From NCBI RefSeq assembly GCF_003600355.1, contig NZ_CP032416.1:2004183-2068182 (forward strand): a stretch of DNA of 64,000 nt, written 5' to 3'. Shown one piece after another: positions 20,485 through 30,049 of the stretch. This DNA comes from Clostridium fermenticellae. GTDB lineage: Bacteria > Bacillota > Clostridia > Clostridiales > Clostridiaceae. The notes beneath the pieces were generated by a model that was not told the DNA's origin, searched no databases, and saw only the letters and a list, made by a program, of their open reading frames with translations. The first letter of the stretch is position 1, and each line of letters begins with the position of its first letter. Both the position numbers and the translations under genes were made by a program.

Positions 20485-20675
20485 AATTTACCTCCTAGTC
20501 TGTCAAAAAAACTTGCCAATTTTTCATTTGTCATTAATATTATTGATTATAGCAAAAATAATATATGAAAACAAACGTTCTGTTAAATTTACAATTTATT
20601 AATCTTGTTGTCATCTTATTGTCACTAAATCATTATATTATCATAATGTAATGCATTTATACAGAGGTGATATTA

Positions 20676-22559
20676 GTGGATATTTCCAAATTAATTAATA
20701 ACAAGGTATCAGATCATATTATACACGGCATAGATTTGCTATTTTTTGCAATAGTAATCTCAATAAAAGTTATAGTATATGCAACCCAAATATCCCCTGA
20801 TTATCTATATATCAAGGTCTTTTATCCAATAGTTGCTTCAATTCTAATTTTGGTAAGTTTTGCAGCACTTTTTAAAGGTAAAAAGCGAATGAAATTTTTA
20901 TATATTATGGATATAATTGTGAGCATAATTTTAGTAGCAGACATTATGTACTATAGATATTTTAAGGATATTTTGACTGTATCTGAGATAGGAAATGCCA
21001 GACTTTTGGGCGGCGTATCTTCAAGTGTTGGAAGTTTATTTAATATAAAGGATATCTTATATTTTGTCGACATTATAGTTCTGTCATTCTTTATAAGAAA
21101 ATTTAATAAAAAAACTCCATCCTATACTCCTACACTTTTAAAAAGATTTTTAACTTTTATTTTTATATTTATAATAGGATTTTGCATTGATGTAAAATCA
21201 GTTTATGCTGTTTCTCAAGAACAGCCGACACTATTAAGTTCTATGAGTAATAGAATATATTTGACTAAACTGATTGGTAATTTAAACTTTCATGCAATAG
21301 ACGCTTATAATTTTGTAAGTACAAAGGCGAAAAATTTGGAACCTTTGTCAGATGAAAGGAAAACTGAAATAACCAATTTTTTGAAAAGCAACAATCAATA
21401 TACTACAACAGATTTAAAAGGCTCGATGGAAGGCAAAAATGTTATCATGATACAGGTTGAGGCTCTTCAACAATTTGTCATAAATCAAAAAATTAATGGG
21501 CAGGAAATAACCCCTAATTTAAATAGATGGTTAGGTAAATCCTTGTATTTTGATAATTATTTTTATCAGGTAGCTGGAGGTACTACAGCGGACGCAGAAT
21601 TTATGTCTAATAATTCCTTATATCCTTCAATATCTGGAGCAGCTTATTATAATTACAGTGGTGATACATTATCATCTCTGGCCAAGGAATTAAAAGATAA
21701 AAATTATTATACTGCTGCTTTACACGGAAATACAGAAGGTTTTTGGAACAGAAATGTAATGTACAGAACTGAAAGTTTTGATAAATTCTACGGAAAAAGC
21801 AGTCTTAACTCCAATGAAATAGTAGGGCTTGGAATAAGTGACAGGTCATTCTTGAATCAATCAATTGAAAAGCTAAAAAGCTTTAAGCAACCATATTATT
21901 CATTCATAATAACACTTAGCAGTCACTATCCATATGATGACGTAAAACATTACGGTAATTTTAATGTTGGTGAATATGAAGGTACATTAATGGGAAATTA
22001 CCTTAAAGCAATACATTATACTGATGAACAACTTGGTACCTTTTTAGATAAATTGGACAACGACGGAATAACTAAAAATTCTGTAATTGTATTGTATGGA
22101 GATCATTTTGCTATACCGAAGACTAACGCGGATCAATTATTTAAATTTGAAGGTACTACAAATACAAATGATTTAAATTGGATTAATTATCAAAAAGTAC
22201 CACTTATGATCCATTTTCCAGATGATAAAAACAGTGGTGTAAATCATACTTATTCAGGTCAGATGGATTTATACCCAACACTTGCTAATTTATTGAACTT
22301 GCCAAAAAACTATATGTTGGGACAAGATATGCTTAATACTTCTGCAAATAATAAGAAAGTAATATTCAGAGATGGTTCATTTACAGATGGTAAAACATAC
22401 TATTGTTCTTCTACAAATACTTATTATGATATACAAACAGGTAAAACTATACAAGAAACGCCTGAGTTAAAAAATAAAAAAGTAGAATATTCTAATGAAC
22501 TCACTTATTCTGACGATATATTAAATCACAATTTATTAAAGACTTTAGAAAACAAATAA
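20676..22559 (+). CDS. ltaS: LtaS-type lipoteichoic acid synthase / phosphoglycerol transferase
   Basis: Membrane enzyme transferring glycerol-phosphate from phosphatidylglycerol to build teichoic acid. Five N-terminal membrane segments (about residues 12-180) are followed by an extracellular sulfatase-fold domain. The metal and nucleophile residues are recognisable: glutamate in MIQVEALQQF, the threonine nucleophile (Thr304) in GGTTADAEFMSN, LHGNTEGFWNRN, and YGDHFA near the end. 627 aa is the usual length. The GTG at 20676 is chosen because AGAGGTGA lies five to six bases upstream; a GTG nine bases earlier overlaps that site. Monocistronic with its own terminator. Confidence 0.9.
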   Translation: MDISKLINNKVSDHIIHGIDLLFFAIVISIKVIVYATQISPDYLYIKVFYPIVASILILVSFAALFKGKKRMKFLYIMDIIVSIILVADIMYYRYFKDILTVSEIGNARLLGGVSSSVGSLFNIKDILYFVDIIVLSFFIRKFNKKTPSYTPTLLKRFLTFIFIFIIGFCIDVKSVYAVSQEQPTLLSSMSNRIYLTKLIGNLNFHAIDAYNFVSTKAKNLEPLSDERKTEITNFLKSNNQYTTTDLKGSMEGKNVIMIQVEALQQFVINQKINGQEITPNLNRWLGKSLYFDNYFYQVAGGTTADAEFMSNNSLYPSISGAAYYNYSGDTLSSLAKELKDKNYYTAALHGNTEGFWNRNVMYRTESFDKFYGKSSLNSNEIVGLGISDRSFLNQSIEKLKSFKQPYYSFIITLSSHYPYDDVKHYGNFNVGEYEGTLMGNYLKAIHYTDEQLGTFLDKLDNDGITKNSVIVLYGDHFAIPKTNADQLFKFEGTTNTNDLNWINYQKVPLMIHFPDDKNSGVNHTYSGQMDLYPTLANLLNLPKNYMLGQDMLNTSANNKKVIFRDGSFTDGKTYYCSSTNTYYDIQTGKTIQETPELKNKKVEYSNELTYSDDILNHNLLKTLENK

Positions 22560-22595
22560 CTAGCTGAAAGTTAAGGATAACTTTTATATTGATTT

Positions 22596-22652
22596 AAAAA
22601 GCATAAAGAGGAGTATACCACCGCAGGTGTATTTACTTTTTATGCTTTTTAA
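22596..22652 (+). terminator. Terminator of ltaS-like gene
   Basis: A 12-bp stem AAAAAGCATAAA/TTTATGCTTTTT, with a smaller TATAC/GTGTA hairpin inside. The A and T runs on both sides make it able to work in either direction. Confidence 0.75.
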
Positions 22653-22817
22653 TTTATCAAAAAACTCATAGAATATTAATTTTTTAATACTAATCAAAAA
22701 AATATTAAAATTATTCTCCTTAATTAAAATAAAACATTTAGAAATCTAAAAACACTACGATAAATTATGTAAATATTTATATTTCAAGGTTAATCAATGT
22801 GTATGAGGTGAATAAAT

Positions 22818-23927
22818 ATGTCATTTAAAAAAAAGTCATTGCCAATAAATGAACTGGTGCCAGGAATGATATCAGCAAGCAATATTACATTTGAAGGTCG
22901 GATACTTATCGCTAAGAATGTATGTATAACAGAACAGGTTATAGAAAAATTAAAGAAAAATTATATTGTTGATAGTGTGTACATATACATCAATAATCCT
23001 TCTATACAAGATAATAGTTATGAAACAGATATCACTGAAAAAAAGCAGTCTTACAAACAATTTAAAAGGCTAAAAGGCAAATCAACACAGGAACTTGAAA
23101 ATACCTTCAATGAATTTTCTTCAAACTTAAAAGATATCTTCGATGATATTTCAAATTTGAAAGTTCCTAAAATAGATTCCATAAGAATATTTTCAAAACG
23201 AATACAGAGAGAAATAAAATCAACCGGTATAGTTATTAAAAATATAGTTTTCTTCGGAAGCAAAGGTGATCCTATATATAGACACAGCATAAATGTATCG
23301 GCAATAAGCTATATACTTGGTAAATGGTTAAATTTCAGTGAAAAAGAATTAAACTTATTAACATATTCTGCAATATTTCATGATTTCGGCAAAATACAAT
23401 TAAGTAATGAACTAATCAACAAATACCCAAACCTTGTATCTTCAGAACATGAAATTTATAAATCTCATGTTGTTTTAGGATATAATTTTGTAAAGCAAAT
23501 TCCATACCTCAATTTTTCTGTAAGCTATGGTGTACTTATGCATCATGAAAATATGGATGGCTCTGGATACCCTCTTGGAATAAAAGAGGATAAAATTCAT
23601 AAATTTGCAAAAGTAATCGCTATTGCAGATTTATTTGACAATATCAGTTCAAATAGGTACATAAAAAAGCCCAATGGTCCATTTGAAACATTAAAATTCA
23701 TTCAACAAGAAGGCCTTGGAAAATTAAATTGTGAATACTGTAATGTATTTTTAAACCATATAATAAATTACTATATGGGTGAAAATGTAATCTTAAATGA
23801 TAACAAATCATTTAAAATCCTTAAGATTGATATAAATAACTTAACCAGACCACTTCTTTTTGGAGACAATGGATTCCTTGATTTAAAAAATGAAAAGAAT
23901 TTATATGTTAAAAAACTAGTACTATAG
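22818..23927 (+). CDS. HD-GYP domain protein, likely cyclic-di-GMP phosphodiesterase
   Basis: 369 aa. An N-terminal DUF3391-like region (LPINELVPGMISASNITFEGR, about residues 6-60) precedes an HD-GYP domain. Catalytic signatures: IFHDFGKIQLS with the HD pair at 188-189, the HHENMDGSGYP motif near 240-250, and AKVIAIADLFDN. The complete metal ligands imply hydrolysis of c-di-GMP or a related dinucleotide. No membrane segment or receiver domain, so the input is unclear. ATG preceded by GAGGTG. The stop codon lies inside the terminator stem that follows. Confidence 0.87.
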   Translation: MSFKKKSLPINELVPGMISASNITFEGRILIAKNVCITEQVIEKLKKNYIVDSVYIYINNPSIQDNSYETDITEKKQSYKQFKRLKGKSTQELENTFNEFSSNLKDIFDDISNLKVPKIDSIRIFSKRIQREIKSTGIVIKNIVFFGSKGDPIYRHSINVSAISYILGKWLNFSEKELNLLTYSAIFHDFGKIQLSNELINKYPNLVSSEHEIYKSHVVLGYNFVKQIPYLNFSVSYGVLMHHENMDGSGYPLGIKEDKIHKFAKVIAIADLFDNISSNRYIKKPNGPFETLKFIQQEGLGKLNCEYCNVFLNHIINYYMGENVILNDNKSFKILKIDINNLTRPLLFGDNGFLDLKNEKNLYVKKLVL

Positions 23928-23995
23928 GGTTTATAAATAAAAGCTTAATCTATCTCCCTTAGATTAAATTAACTTTAAAATTATAAACCCTATAG
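23922..23995. terminator. Shared bidirectional terminator
   Basis: Perfect 15-bp inverted repeat (23922-23936 with 23981-23995) between convergent genes, with a second hairpin TTAATCT/AGATTAA nested inside. The arm sequence recurs exactly at 55459-55473. Confidence 0.8.
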
Positions 23996-24004
23996 TATGG
24001 TATT

Positions 24005-24805
24005 TTATGATTTTATTAGTCGTGAAATTATACTTATTATAAAAGTAAACAGTGATAAGAAAATTGTGAATATCATAATACCTGTAATCAGTAAATTATA
24101 TTTAATAATACTAAATTCAGGTACATATTTTGATATTCCAAATATATTAAACATCAGAAATACAATAAATATAACTGCAACTCCATTGTATGACTGTTTA
24201 ATATCGGCAGAGCTCAATGATATATGTGATGATACGCAAATTGATATAAATAAAAATATATAGAAGTATATATTTCGAAAATTTTCAGGAGAAAAAATAA
24301 CCTTTAAAAGTCCAAAATAAGAGGCAAGCATTAGTTCAACAGCATGTCTATTTATTACTGTTACATGTAAACTTGTTTTTAAAATATATAAAAGGTCACC
24401 ATATGCTGCCGGCATCATATACTTCATTAATATAATTATAAAAATTGCACCACCAAATATCGGTGCCGTTCCTATGAAAAAATTTCCAACTTGCTGGTAT
24501 ATATTATTTTTATTATAGCTGTGATTTACATATCCCATAACACCATTTGCATCTGGTCTTTGAAGCAACTTAATATCCATAATTTTATGTCCAAATATCA
24601 AAGCAAAAATTGCATGACTTAATTCATGTACTGGAACTCCAATAAAACCGGTTAACATTACTGCATTGCTTCCAAAGCTCATCTGAAAATTCTTCAAAGC
24701 TGAATTTCTTAAAATTCCAAGTATTAAGCCGGCTATAATTATTACACCAACTAAATTTATAGTTTCTATAAAAGATTTTAAAAATAACTGAATTAAAAAA
24801 CTCAT
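24005..24805 (-). CDS. Integral membrane protein with HExxH motif
   Basis: 266 aa with about six hydrophobic segments. The sequence VPVHELSHAIFALIFGH contains HELSH, a zinc-metalloprotease motif followed by a conserved downstream glycine/histidine as in M50-like (site-2) proteases. Whether the rest of the active site (an NPDG-like aspartate) is present is uncertain; RPDANGVMGYVNHSYNK may be the equivalent. I do not recognise a named family. Start: ATG at 24803-24805, seven bases after GGAGGAG; an upstream ATG overlaps that site. Convergent with the HD-GYP gene and divergent from nifJ. Confidence 0.7.
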   Translation of the reverse strand: MSFLIQLFLKSFIETINLVGVIIIAGLILGILRNSALKNFQMSFGSNAVMLTGFIGVPVHELSHAIFALIFGHKIMDIKLLQRPDANGVMGYVNHSYNKNNIYQQVGNFFIGTAPIFGGAIFIIILMKYMMPAAYGDLLYILKTSLHVTVINRHAVELMLASYFGLLKVIFSPENFRNIYFYIFLFISICVSSHISLSSADIKQSYNGVAVIFIVFLMFNIFGISKYVPEFSIIKYNLLITGIMIFTIFLSLFTFIISIISRLIKS

Positions 24806-24999
24806 ATAATATTTCTCCTCCATATATATTTAAAATTACAACCAAAGGGAAAATGTACTAATATCTATGTTAATAAGTTTAACATTTATGAAACCTGGAT
24901 TCAAAGTAAATGCATAATCATTAAATTTATTGAATTTAACAAACACTCTTTGTAAATACTAAATATGTTACAAATTATTTATAGAGGAGGAATTTTTCT

Positions 25000-27900
25000 A
25001 TGGAAAAAAAATTAAAAACCATGGATGGAAATCACGCAGCTGCCGAAGCTTCTTATGCTTTTACAGATGTTGCAGCTATTTATCCAATAACCCCATCTAC
25101 TCCAATGGCCGAACTCGTAGATGATATGTCTGCACATGGCAAAAAGAATATATTTGGTCAAAGTGTTAAACTAGTCGAAATGCAGTCCGAAGGTGGTGCA
25201 GCTGGAGCAGTTCATGGTTCATTAGCTGCCGGGGCACTAACTACTACATACACAGCTTCTCAAGGATTGCTCCTTATGATACCAAATATGTATAAAATAG
25301 CAGGTGAATTGCTTCCTGGAGTATTTCATGTAACTGCCCGTGCTATTGCAACTCATGCTCTGTCAATATTTGGTGACCATCAAGATGTTATGGCAACAAG
25401 ACAAACAGGATTCGCTTTGTTAGCATCATCCAATGTACAAGAAGTAATGGATATGACAAATATTGCTCATCTTTCAGCAATCAAACTAAGCATTCCATTT
25501 TTACATTTCTTCGACGGCTTTAGGACATCACACGAATACCAAAAAATAGAACTAATTGACTATGAGGATGTTGCAAAGTTAGTTGATTATAATGCAGTAC
25601 AAAAATTCAGAGATAGGGCTTTGAATCCAGAACATCCATCAATAAGAGGAACTGCACAAAATCCTGATATATATTTTCAGGAGAGAGAAGCTTCAAATAA
25701 ATTCTTCTCAAAAGTACCTGATATTGTTGAAAACTATATGAGGGAAATAGAAAAAATCACCGGAAGAGTATACCATCCATTTGATTATTATGGAGATCCC
25801 AATGCAGAATATATAACTGTAGCAATGGGTTCTGTATGCGATACTATAGAAGAAACTGTGGATTACTTGAGACAGCATAGTAAAAAGGTCGGAGTTATGA
25901 AGGTACACCTGTACAGACCATTTTCCTCAGATTATTTCTTTAAATATATGCCTAAATCTGTGAAAAAAATCGCGGTTTTAGATAGAACAAAAGAACCAGG
26001 ATCAACAGGTGAACCTCTTTATCTTGATGTTGTCAATTCATTTTACAATAATTCAAATAAACCTGTCATAGTCGGTGGACGATATGGGTTAGGTTCAAAG
26101 GATACAACGCCTTCCCAAATTCTAGCTGTGTTTAAAAATCTTGAAGCATTTACTCCTAAAAATGGATTTACAATTGGAATAATAGACGACGTTACAAATA
26201 CATCTTTAGCTGAAGAAGAAATAATAGATACAACACCTGAAGGAACTATTAGATGTAAATTTTACGGTCTAGGTTCTGATGGTACAGTTGGTGCAAACAA
26301 AACAGCAGTCAAAATAATAGGTGATAAAACAGATTTGTACTGTCAAGCTTATTTTTCATATGACAGTAAAAAATCTGGTGGAAGTACAGTCTCTCACCTG
26401 AGATTTGGAAGCAAGCCAATAAAATCTCCTTATTTAGTATATGAATCAGATTACACTGCCTGCCATAACAAATCATTCATATATAATATAGATATTTTAA
26501 AAGGTTTAAAGAAAAATGGTACCTTTGTTTTAAATTGCCCCTGGAATGAAAATGAACTAGAGGATAATTTACCTTCAAAGATGAAAAGATATATTGCTCA
26601 AAACAATATACAGTTTTATACAGTAGATGCAGTATCTATAGCTCAAAAAGTCGGATTAGGCTCTAGAATAAATATGGTAATGCAAGCAATATTTTTCAAG
26701 CTCGCAAACATACTTCCACAAGATCAAGCAATTAATTATTTAAAGGAGTCTGTGGAACATACCTATGGCAAAAAAGGTAAAAATATAGTTGATGCAAACA
26801 AAGCAGCAATAGACGCTGGAGTGAATGCCTCACACAAGGTTGCTATACCAGATTCCTGGAAGGATGCAAAAGATGCGCCGGTTCCTGAAGAAGATATTCC
26901 TGATTTTATAAGGAGAATTGAAAGACCTATTGCAAGGCAAGAAGGTGATTCACTTCCAGTCAGTGCCTTTAATGGATTAGAGGATGGCACTTATCCACCT
27001 GGAGTAACAGCTTATGAAAAGCGTGGTATAGCAGTATTTGTACCTGAATGGCAGATTGATAAATGTATTCAATGCAATCAATGTTCATATGTGTGCCCTC
27101 ATTCAGTTATAAGGCCATGTCTACTAAATAACGATGAGGTCAAAAATGCCCCTAAAAACTTTTTAACAAAAAAAGCAGTCGGAAAAGGAATGGAAAATCT
27201 GGAATATCGTATTCAAATAAGTCCTCTTGATTGTACTGGATGTGGAAACTGTGCCAATATATGTCCTGCTCCTGGTAAAGCACTTGTAATGAAACCGGCA
27301 CAGAAACAGATTGAAAATCAGTCGAAAAATTTCGAATATGTATCAAAAATTTCTCCTAAACAAAACTTAATGGATATCCATACAGTTAAGGGGAGCCAAT
27401 TTTCTAAGCCACTGCTCGAATTTAATGGTGCATGCCCGGGTTGCGGTGAAACACCTTATATAAAACTCTTGACTCAACTTTATGGAGATAGGATGATGAT
27501 AGCCAACGCAACAGGTTGTTCATCAATTTGGGGAGCCTCAGCACCGGCAATCGCTTATACCACAAACTGCTTTGGTAAGGGTCCTTCATGGGGAAATTCA
27601 TTATTTGAAGATAATGCCGAATACGGTTATGGAATGTTTCTTGCAGTAACTCAGATAAGAGAAAAACTTGCTGATTTAATTAAGCAGGCAATATCAACAA
27701 ATATAAATCCTAATCTTAAAAAAGCTTTTAAAGAATGGCTTGATGGATATAATAATACTGATATTTCAAAGAAATCATCTGAAAAAATACTTGAACTCAT
27801 TATAAATGAAAACTATAAGGAAAATAATACCTTACATGAAATACTTCTAAGAAAAGATTACCTGATCAAAAAATCACACTGGTTAATTGGTGGTGATGGC

Positions 27901-28524
27901 TGGGCATATGATATAGGCTTTGGAGGATTAGATCAAGTTTTATCATTAGGCGATGATGTTAATATATTAGTAATGGATACTGAAGTTTATTCAAATACCG
28001 GTGGACAGTCATCTAAATCAACTCCTACTGGTGCAGTTGCAAAGCTTGCTGCACGCGGTAAGAAAACACGCAAAAAAGATTTGGGTCTTATGGCCATGAC
28101 TTATGGATATGTTTACGTTACTCAAATATCACTAGGTGCAAACATGAATCATGCAATTAAAGCAATTACTGAAGCTGAATCTTATAACGGTCCTTCTTTA
28201 GTAATAGCCTATGCTCCCTGCATAAGTCATGGTATTAAAACTGGTATGGGAACCAGCATTGCTGAAGAGAAAAAAGCCGTTGAATCAGGTTATTGGCATT
28301 TATATAGATTTAATCCTATTTTAAAAAAACAGGGAGAAAATCCATTTATATTGGATTCCAAAGAACCTACAAGTTCATATATGGATTTCATAAATGGCGA
28401 ACTACGCTATTCATCACTTAAAAATATTTTTCCTGAAGTCGCCGAAAGTGCCCTTAAACAATCTGAAATTAACGCCCATGAAAGATACGACATATATAAG
28501 AAACTATCTTCTATCAAATATTAA
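25000..28524 (+). CDS. nifJ: Pyruvate:ferredoxin oxidoreductase (single chain)
   Basis: Oxidises pyruvate to acetyl-CoA and CO2 while reducing ferredoxin, the central step of clostridial energy metabolism. 1174 aa, homodimer type. Domains in order: pyrimidine-binding domain I (AYPITPSTPMAE-like, here YPITPSTPMAELVDD), domain II, gamma domain (about 420-600), two [4Fe-4S] clusters (CIQCNQCSYVCP and CTGCGNCANICP, about 690-755), the proximal cluster cysteine in CPGCGETPY (about 812), and the TPP site GGDGWAYDIGFGG with DTEVYSNTGGQ (about 965-1010). GAGGAGG seven bases before ATG. Monocistronic with its own terminator. Confidence 0.98.
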   Translation: MEKKLKTMDGNHAAAEASYAFTDVAAIYPITPSTPMAELVDDMSAHGKKNIFGQSVKLVEMQSEGGAAGAVHGSLAAGALTTTYTASQGLLLMIPNMYKIAGELLPGVFHVTARAIATHALSIFGDHQDVMATRQTGFALLASSNVQEVMDMTNIAHLSAIKLSIPFLHFFDGFRTSHEYQKIELIDYEDVAKLVDYNAVQKFRDRALNPEHPSIRGTAQNPDIYFQEREASNKFFSKVPDIVENYMREIEKITGRVYHPFDYYGDPNAEYITVAMGSVCDTIEETVDYLRQHSKKVGVMKVHLYRPFSSDYFFKYMPKSVKKIAVLDRTKEPGSTGEPLYLDVVNSFYNNSNKPVIVGGRYGLGSKDTTPSQILAVFKNLEAFTPKNGFTIGIIDDVTNTSLAEEEIIDTTPEGTIRCKFYGLGSDGTVGANKTAVKIIGDKTDLYCQAYFSYDSKKSGGSTVSHLRFGSKPIKSPYLVYESDYTACHNKSFIYNIDILKGLKKNGTFVLNCPWNENELEDNLPSKMKRYIAQNNIQFYTVDAVSIAQKVGLGSRINMVMQAIFFKLANILPQDQAINYLKESVEHTYGKKGKNIVDANKAAIDAGVNASHKVAIPDSWKDAKDAPVPEEDIPDFIRRIERPIARQEGDSLPVSAFNGLEDGTYPPGVTAYEKRGIAVFVPEWQIDKCIQCNQCSYVCPHSVIRPCLLNNDEVKNAPKNFLTKKAVGKGMENLEYRIQISPLDCTGCGNCANICPAPGKALVMKPAQKQIENQSKNFEYVSKISPKQNLMDIHTVKGSQFSKPLLEFNGACPGCGETPYIKLLTQLYGDRMMIANATGCSSIWGASAPAIAYTTNCFGKGPSWGNSLFEDNAEYGYGMFLAVTQIREKLADLIKQAISTNINPNLKKAFKEWLDGYNNTDISKKSSEKILELIINENYKENNTLHEILLRKDYLIKKSHWLIGGDGWAYDIGFGGLDQVLSLGDDVNILVMDTEVYSNTGGQSSKSTPTGAVAKLAARGKKTRKKDLGLMAMTYGYVYVTQISLGANMNHAIKAITEAESYNGPSLVIAYAPCISHGIKTGMGTSIAEEKKAVESGYWHLYRFNPILKKQGENPFILDSKEPTSSYMDFINGELRYSSLKNIFPEVAESALKQSEINAHERYDIYKKLSSIKY

Positions 28525-28533
28525 CAAAATAAA

Positions 28534-28566
28534 AAGTCTAACCTCTTTGTGGTTAGGCTTTCTATC
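28534..28566 (+). terminator. Terminator of nifJ
   Basis: Ten-bp stem AAGTCTAACC/GGTTAGGCTT with one G-U pair and a seven-base loop, ten bases after the stop codon. The T run is interrupted (TTTCTATCTT). It can also serve the converging small gene. Confidence 0.75.
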
Positions 28567-28573
28567 TTTAATA

Positions 28574-28741
28574 CTATTTTTCATTGGAATCAACGAAATC
28601 CTTGGCATTTTCAACATCAAGTTCACTAGGAATAGATACCTTTGAGTCGGGTTCCTGCTTATAAACATCACCCAAAGGAGCAGTATCATGCTTTTCTATT
28701 GGTTTCTTTTTAAAGTTATTTCTAATATTATCTTCCTTCAT
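28574..28741 (-). CDS. Small DUF3787-like protein
   Basis: A 55-residue protein that begins MKEDNIRNNFKKKPIEKHD and ends ENAKDFVDSNEK. The start ATG at 28739-28741 is eight bases after GGGAGG, which strongly supports translation. The PIEKHDTAPL, SKVSIPSE and NAK-F/W-VD-NEK features resemble the small clostridial DUF3787 family as I remember it; no function is known to me. Charged, no membrane segment. Its 3' end faces nifJ, and it diverges from the c-di-AMP riboswitch promoter about 80 bases away. Confidence 0.75.
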   Translation of the reverse strand: MKEDNIRNNFKKKPIEKHDTAPLGDVYKQEPDSKVSIPSELDVENAKDFVDSNEK

Positions 28742-28821
28742 ATATATTCCTCCCTTCGTAATTATTATTTCTAATTTTAAAAAATATATGAAAAATTATT
28801 ATTGAATGTGATCACAATATA

Positions 28822-28850
28822 TTGACATACCTATATTAAAGTGATATGTT
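28822..28850 (+). promoter_or_regulatory. Promoter of the riboswitch-ablB transcript
   Basis: TTGACA, 17-base spacer, TATGTT. Start would be near 28857, about 20 bases before the riboswitch helix P1. Confidence 0.75.
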
Positions 28851-28874
28851 TATATTTAAAATGACGAATATTGA

Positions 28875-28992
28875 TAGCGCTGAATCTTTTGAACGGGAGA
28901 ACCACATTTGGGGTGAGTCTTATCCAAATATGAGATAAGTAGGGTTATTTTTCTTCGACCCGAATCCGTCAGCTAATCTCGTAAGCGTTGAA
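28875..28992 (+). ncRNA. Cyclic-di-AMP riboswitch (ydaO-yuaA class)
   Basis: Class hallmarks in order: GAACGGGAGAACC near 28891, TTGGGGTGAGTC near 28908, an AGGGTT/ACCC-type helix, then CGAATCCGTCAGCTAA near 28960 and CTCGTAAGCG. P1 can form between 28876-28881 and 28984-28989. In this class ligand binding favours termination, so high c-di-AMP should switch the downstream gene off. An intrinsic terminator follows at 29051. Confidence 0.93.
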
Positions 28993-29050
28993 GAGAAGTT
29001 TTTAAGTATACTTTTACTGATTCATTAAATTTTAAATGAATTGGACATTC

Positions 29051-29090
29051 AATAAACTGCAGTTACTTCTCTGCAGTTTATTATTTTTTG
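29051..29090 (+). terminator. Riboswitch-controlled terminator ahead of ablB
   Basis: Perfect 12-bp stem AATAAACTGCAG/CTGCAGTTTATT, eight-base loop, then a T-rich run. It lies between the riboswitch and the coding start and is the likely expression platform. Confidence 0.85.
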
Positions 29091-29139
29091 TAATAATTAT
29101 AGAACTTATATTTTACTAATTTTAGGAGGAAAACAAATC

Positions 29140-29988
29140 GTGAATTCTGCTAAATGTAAATTAAATAATAATTACTATGCCAGGATAGACAAAGTAAAAA
29201 TATATATTGATTATGTTAACAGCCGTGTCAAAATAATTAACTTTTATAAAATATCTGTACAGGCTCTAAAAAGAATAATACACTTTACCTCAAAACAGCA
29301 TCTAAGTAAAGTTGTATGCAATTGTAACTCTCAATCTTTTCAAAATTTTTGTGATGCAGGATTTATTCCAGAAGGTAAAATAGACTCATATTTTAGAGGA
29401 GAAGATGCATTATGTATGTCATATTTTATAAGCAGCAATAGAAAAATATGTAAAAATAGTAATATTGAAAATTTGTTCTTAACTAAAAGTTTAAATATGA
29501 AAGATAAGTTTAAGTTTAACAACAACTTAAAATATCATATAAGAGATGCAAAAGAAAGCGATATAAGCGAATTAATATCATTGTTTTCTGAGGTATTTTT
29601 CGCATATCCAACTTCTATATATAATAGAGACTACTTAATACAAAATATGAGCAAAAATGTTTTATGCAAGGTTGCTGTATTCAATGATAAGATAATAAGT
29701 GCAGCTTCTGCCTACCTTGACTATGAAAATTTAAATGCAGAAATTGCCGATTGTGCTACCTACCCTCATTATAGGGACAAAGGTATTATATCAAATATAA
29801 TTTATCTTTTAGAAAAAGATATTAGAGACAAAGATTTTATAAGCTTATATAGTATGTCTAAATCCACAAGTCAGGGTATGAATATTGCATTAAGTAAGCA
29901 AGGATACAATTATAGAGGTACATTAGTAAACAACTGCAATTTATGTGGTGATTTTGAAAGTATGAATATTTGGGCTAAAGATATCTAG
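29140..29988 (+). CDS. ablB: Beta-lysine N6-acetyltransferase AblB
   Basis: GNAT-fold enzyme that acetylates beta-lysine to the compatible solute N-epsilon-acetyl-beta-lysine. 282 aa with the GNAT domain at about 135-260. Family marks: IADCATYPHYRDKGI (acetyl-CoA loop RDKG), a MSKSTSQGMN segment, and the C-terminal NNCNLCGDFESMNIWAK. GTG start nine bases after AGGAGGA. The usual partner ablA (lysine 2,3-aminomutase) is not adjacent. The upstream c-di-AMP riboswitch and terminator fit an osmolyte gene, because c-di-AMP is the potassium/osmotic second messenger. Confidence 0.87.
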   Translation: MNSAKCKLNNNYYARIDKVKIYIDYVNSRVKIINFYKISVQALKRIIHFTSKQHLSKVVCNCNSQSFQNFCDAGFIPEGKIDSYFRGEDALCMSYFISSNRKICKNSNIENLFLTKSLNMKDKFKFNNNLKYHIRDAKESDISELISLFSEVFFAYPTSIYNRDYLIQNMSKNVLCKVAVFNDKIISAASAYLDYENLNAEIADCATYPHYRDKGIISNIIYLLEKDIRDKDFISLYSMSKSTSQGMNIALSKQGYNYRGTLVNNCNLCGDFESMNIWAKDI

Positions 29989-30009
29989 AGGAAATGTTAT
30001 AATTTAACG

Positions 30010-30046
30010 TATTTAAAAAATAGTGTAGGGCTCATGAAAGCCCTAT
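30010..30046 (-). terminator. Terminator between ablB and the nitroreductase gene
   Basis: Seven-bp stem TAGGGCT/AGCCCTA (30026-30032 with 30039-30045). On the minus strand a T run follows; it lies between convergent genes. Confidence 0.7.
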
Positions 30047-30049
30047 ATT

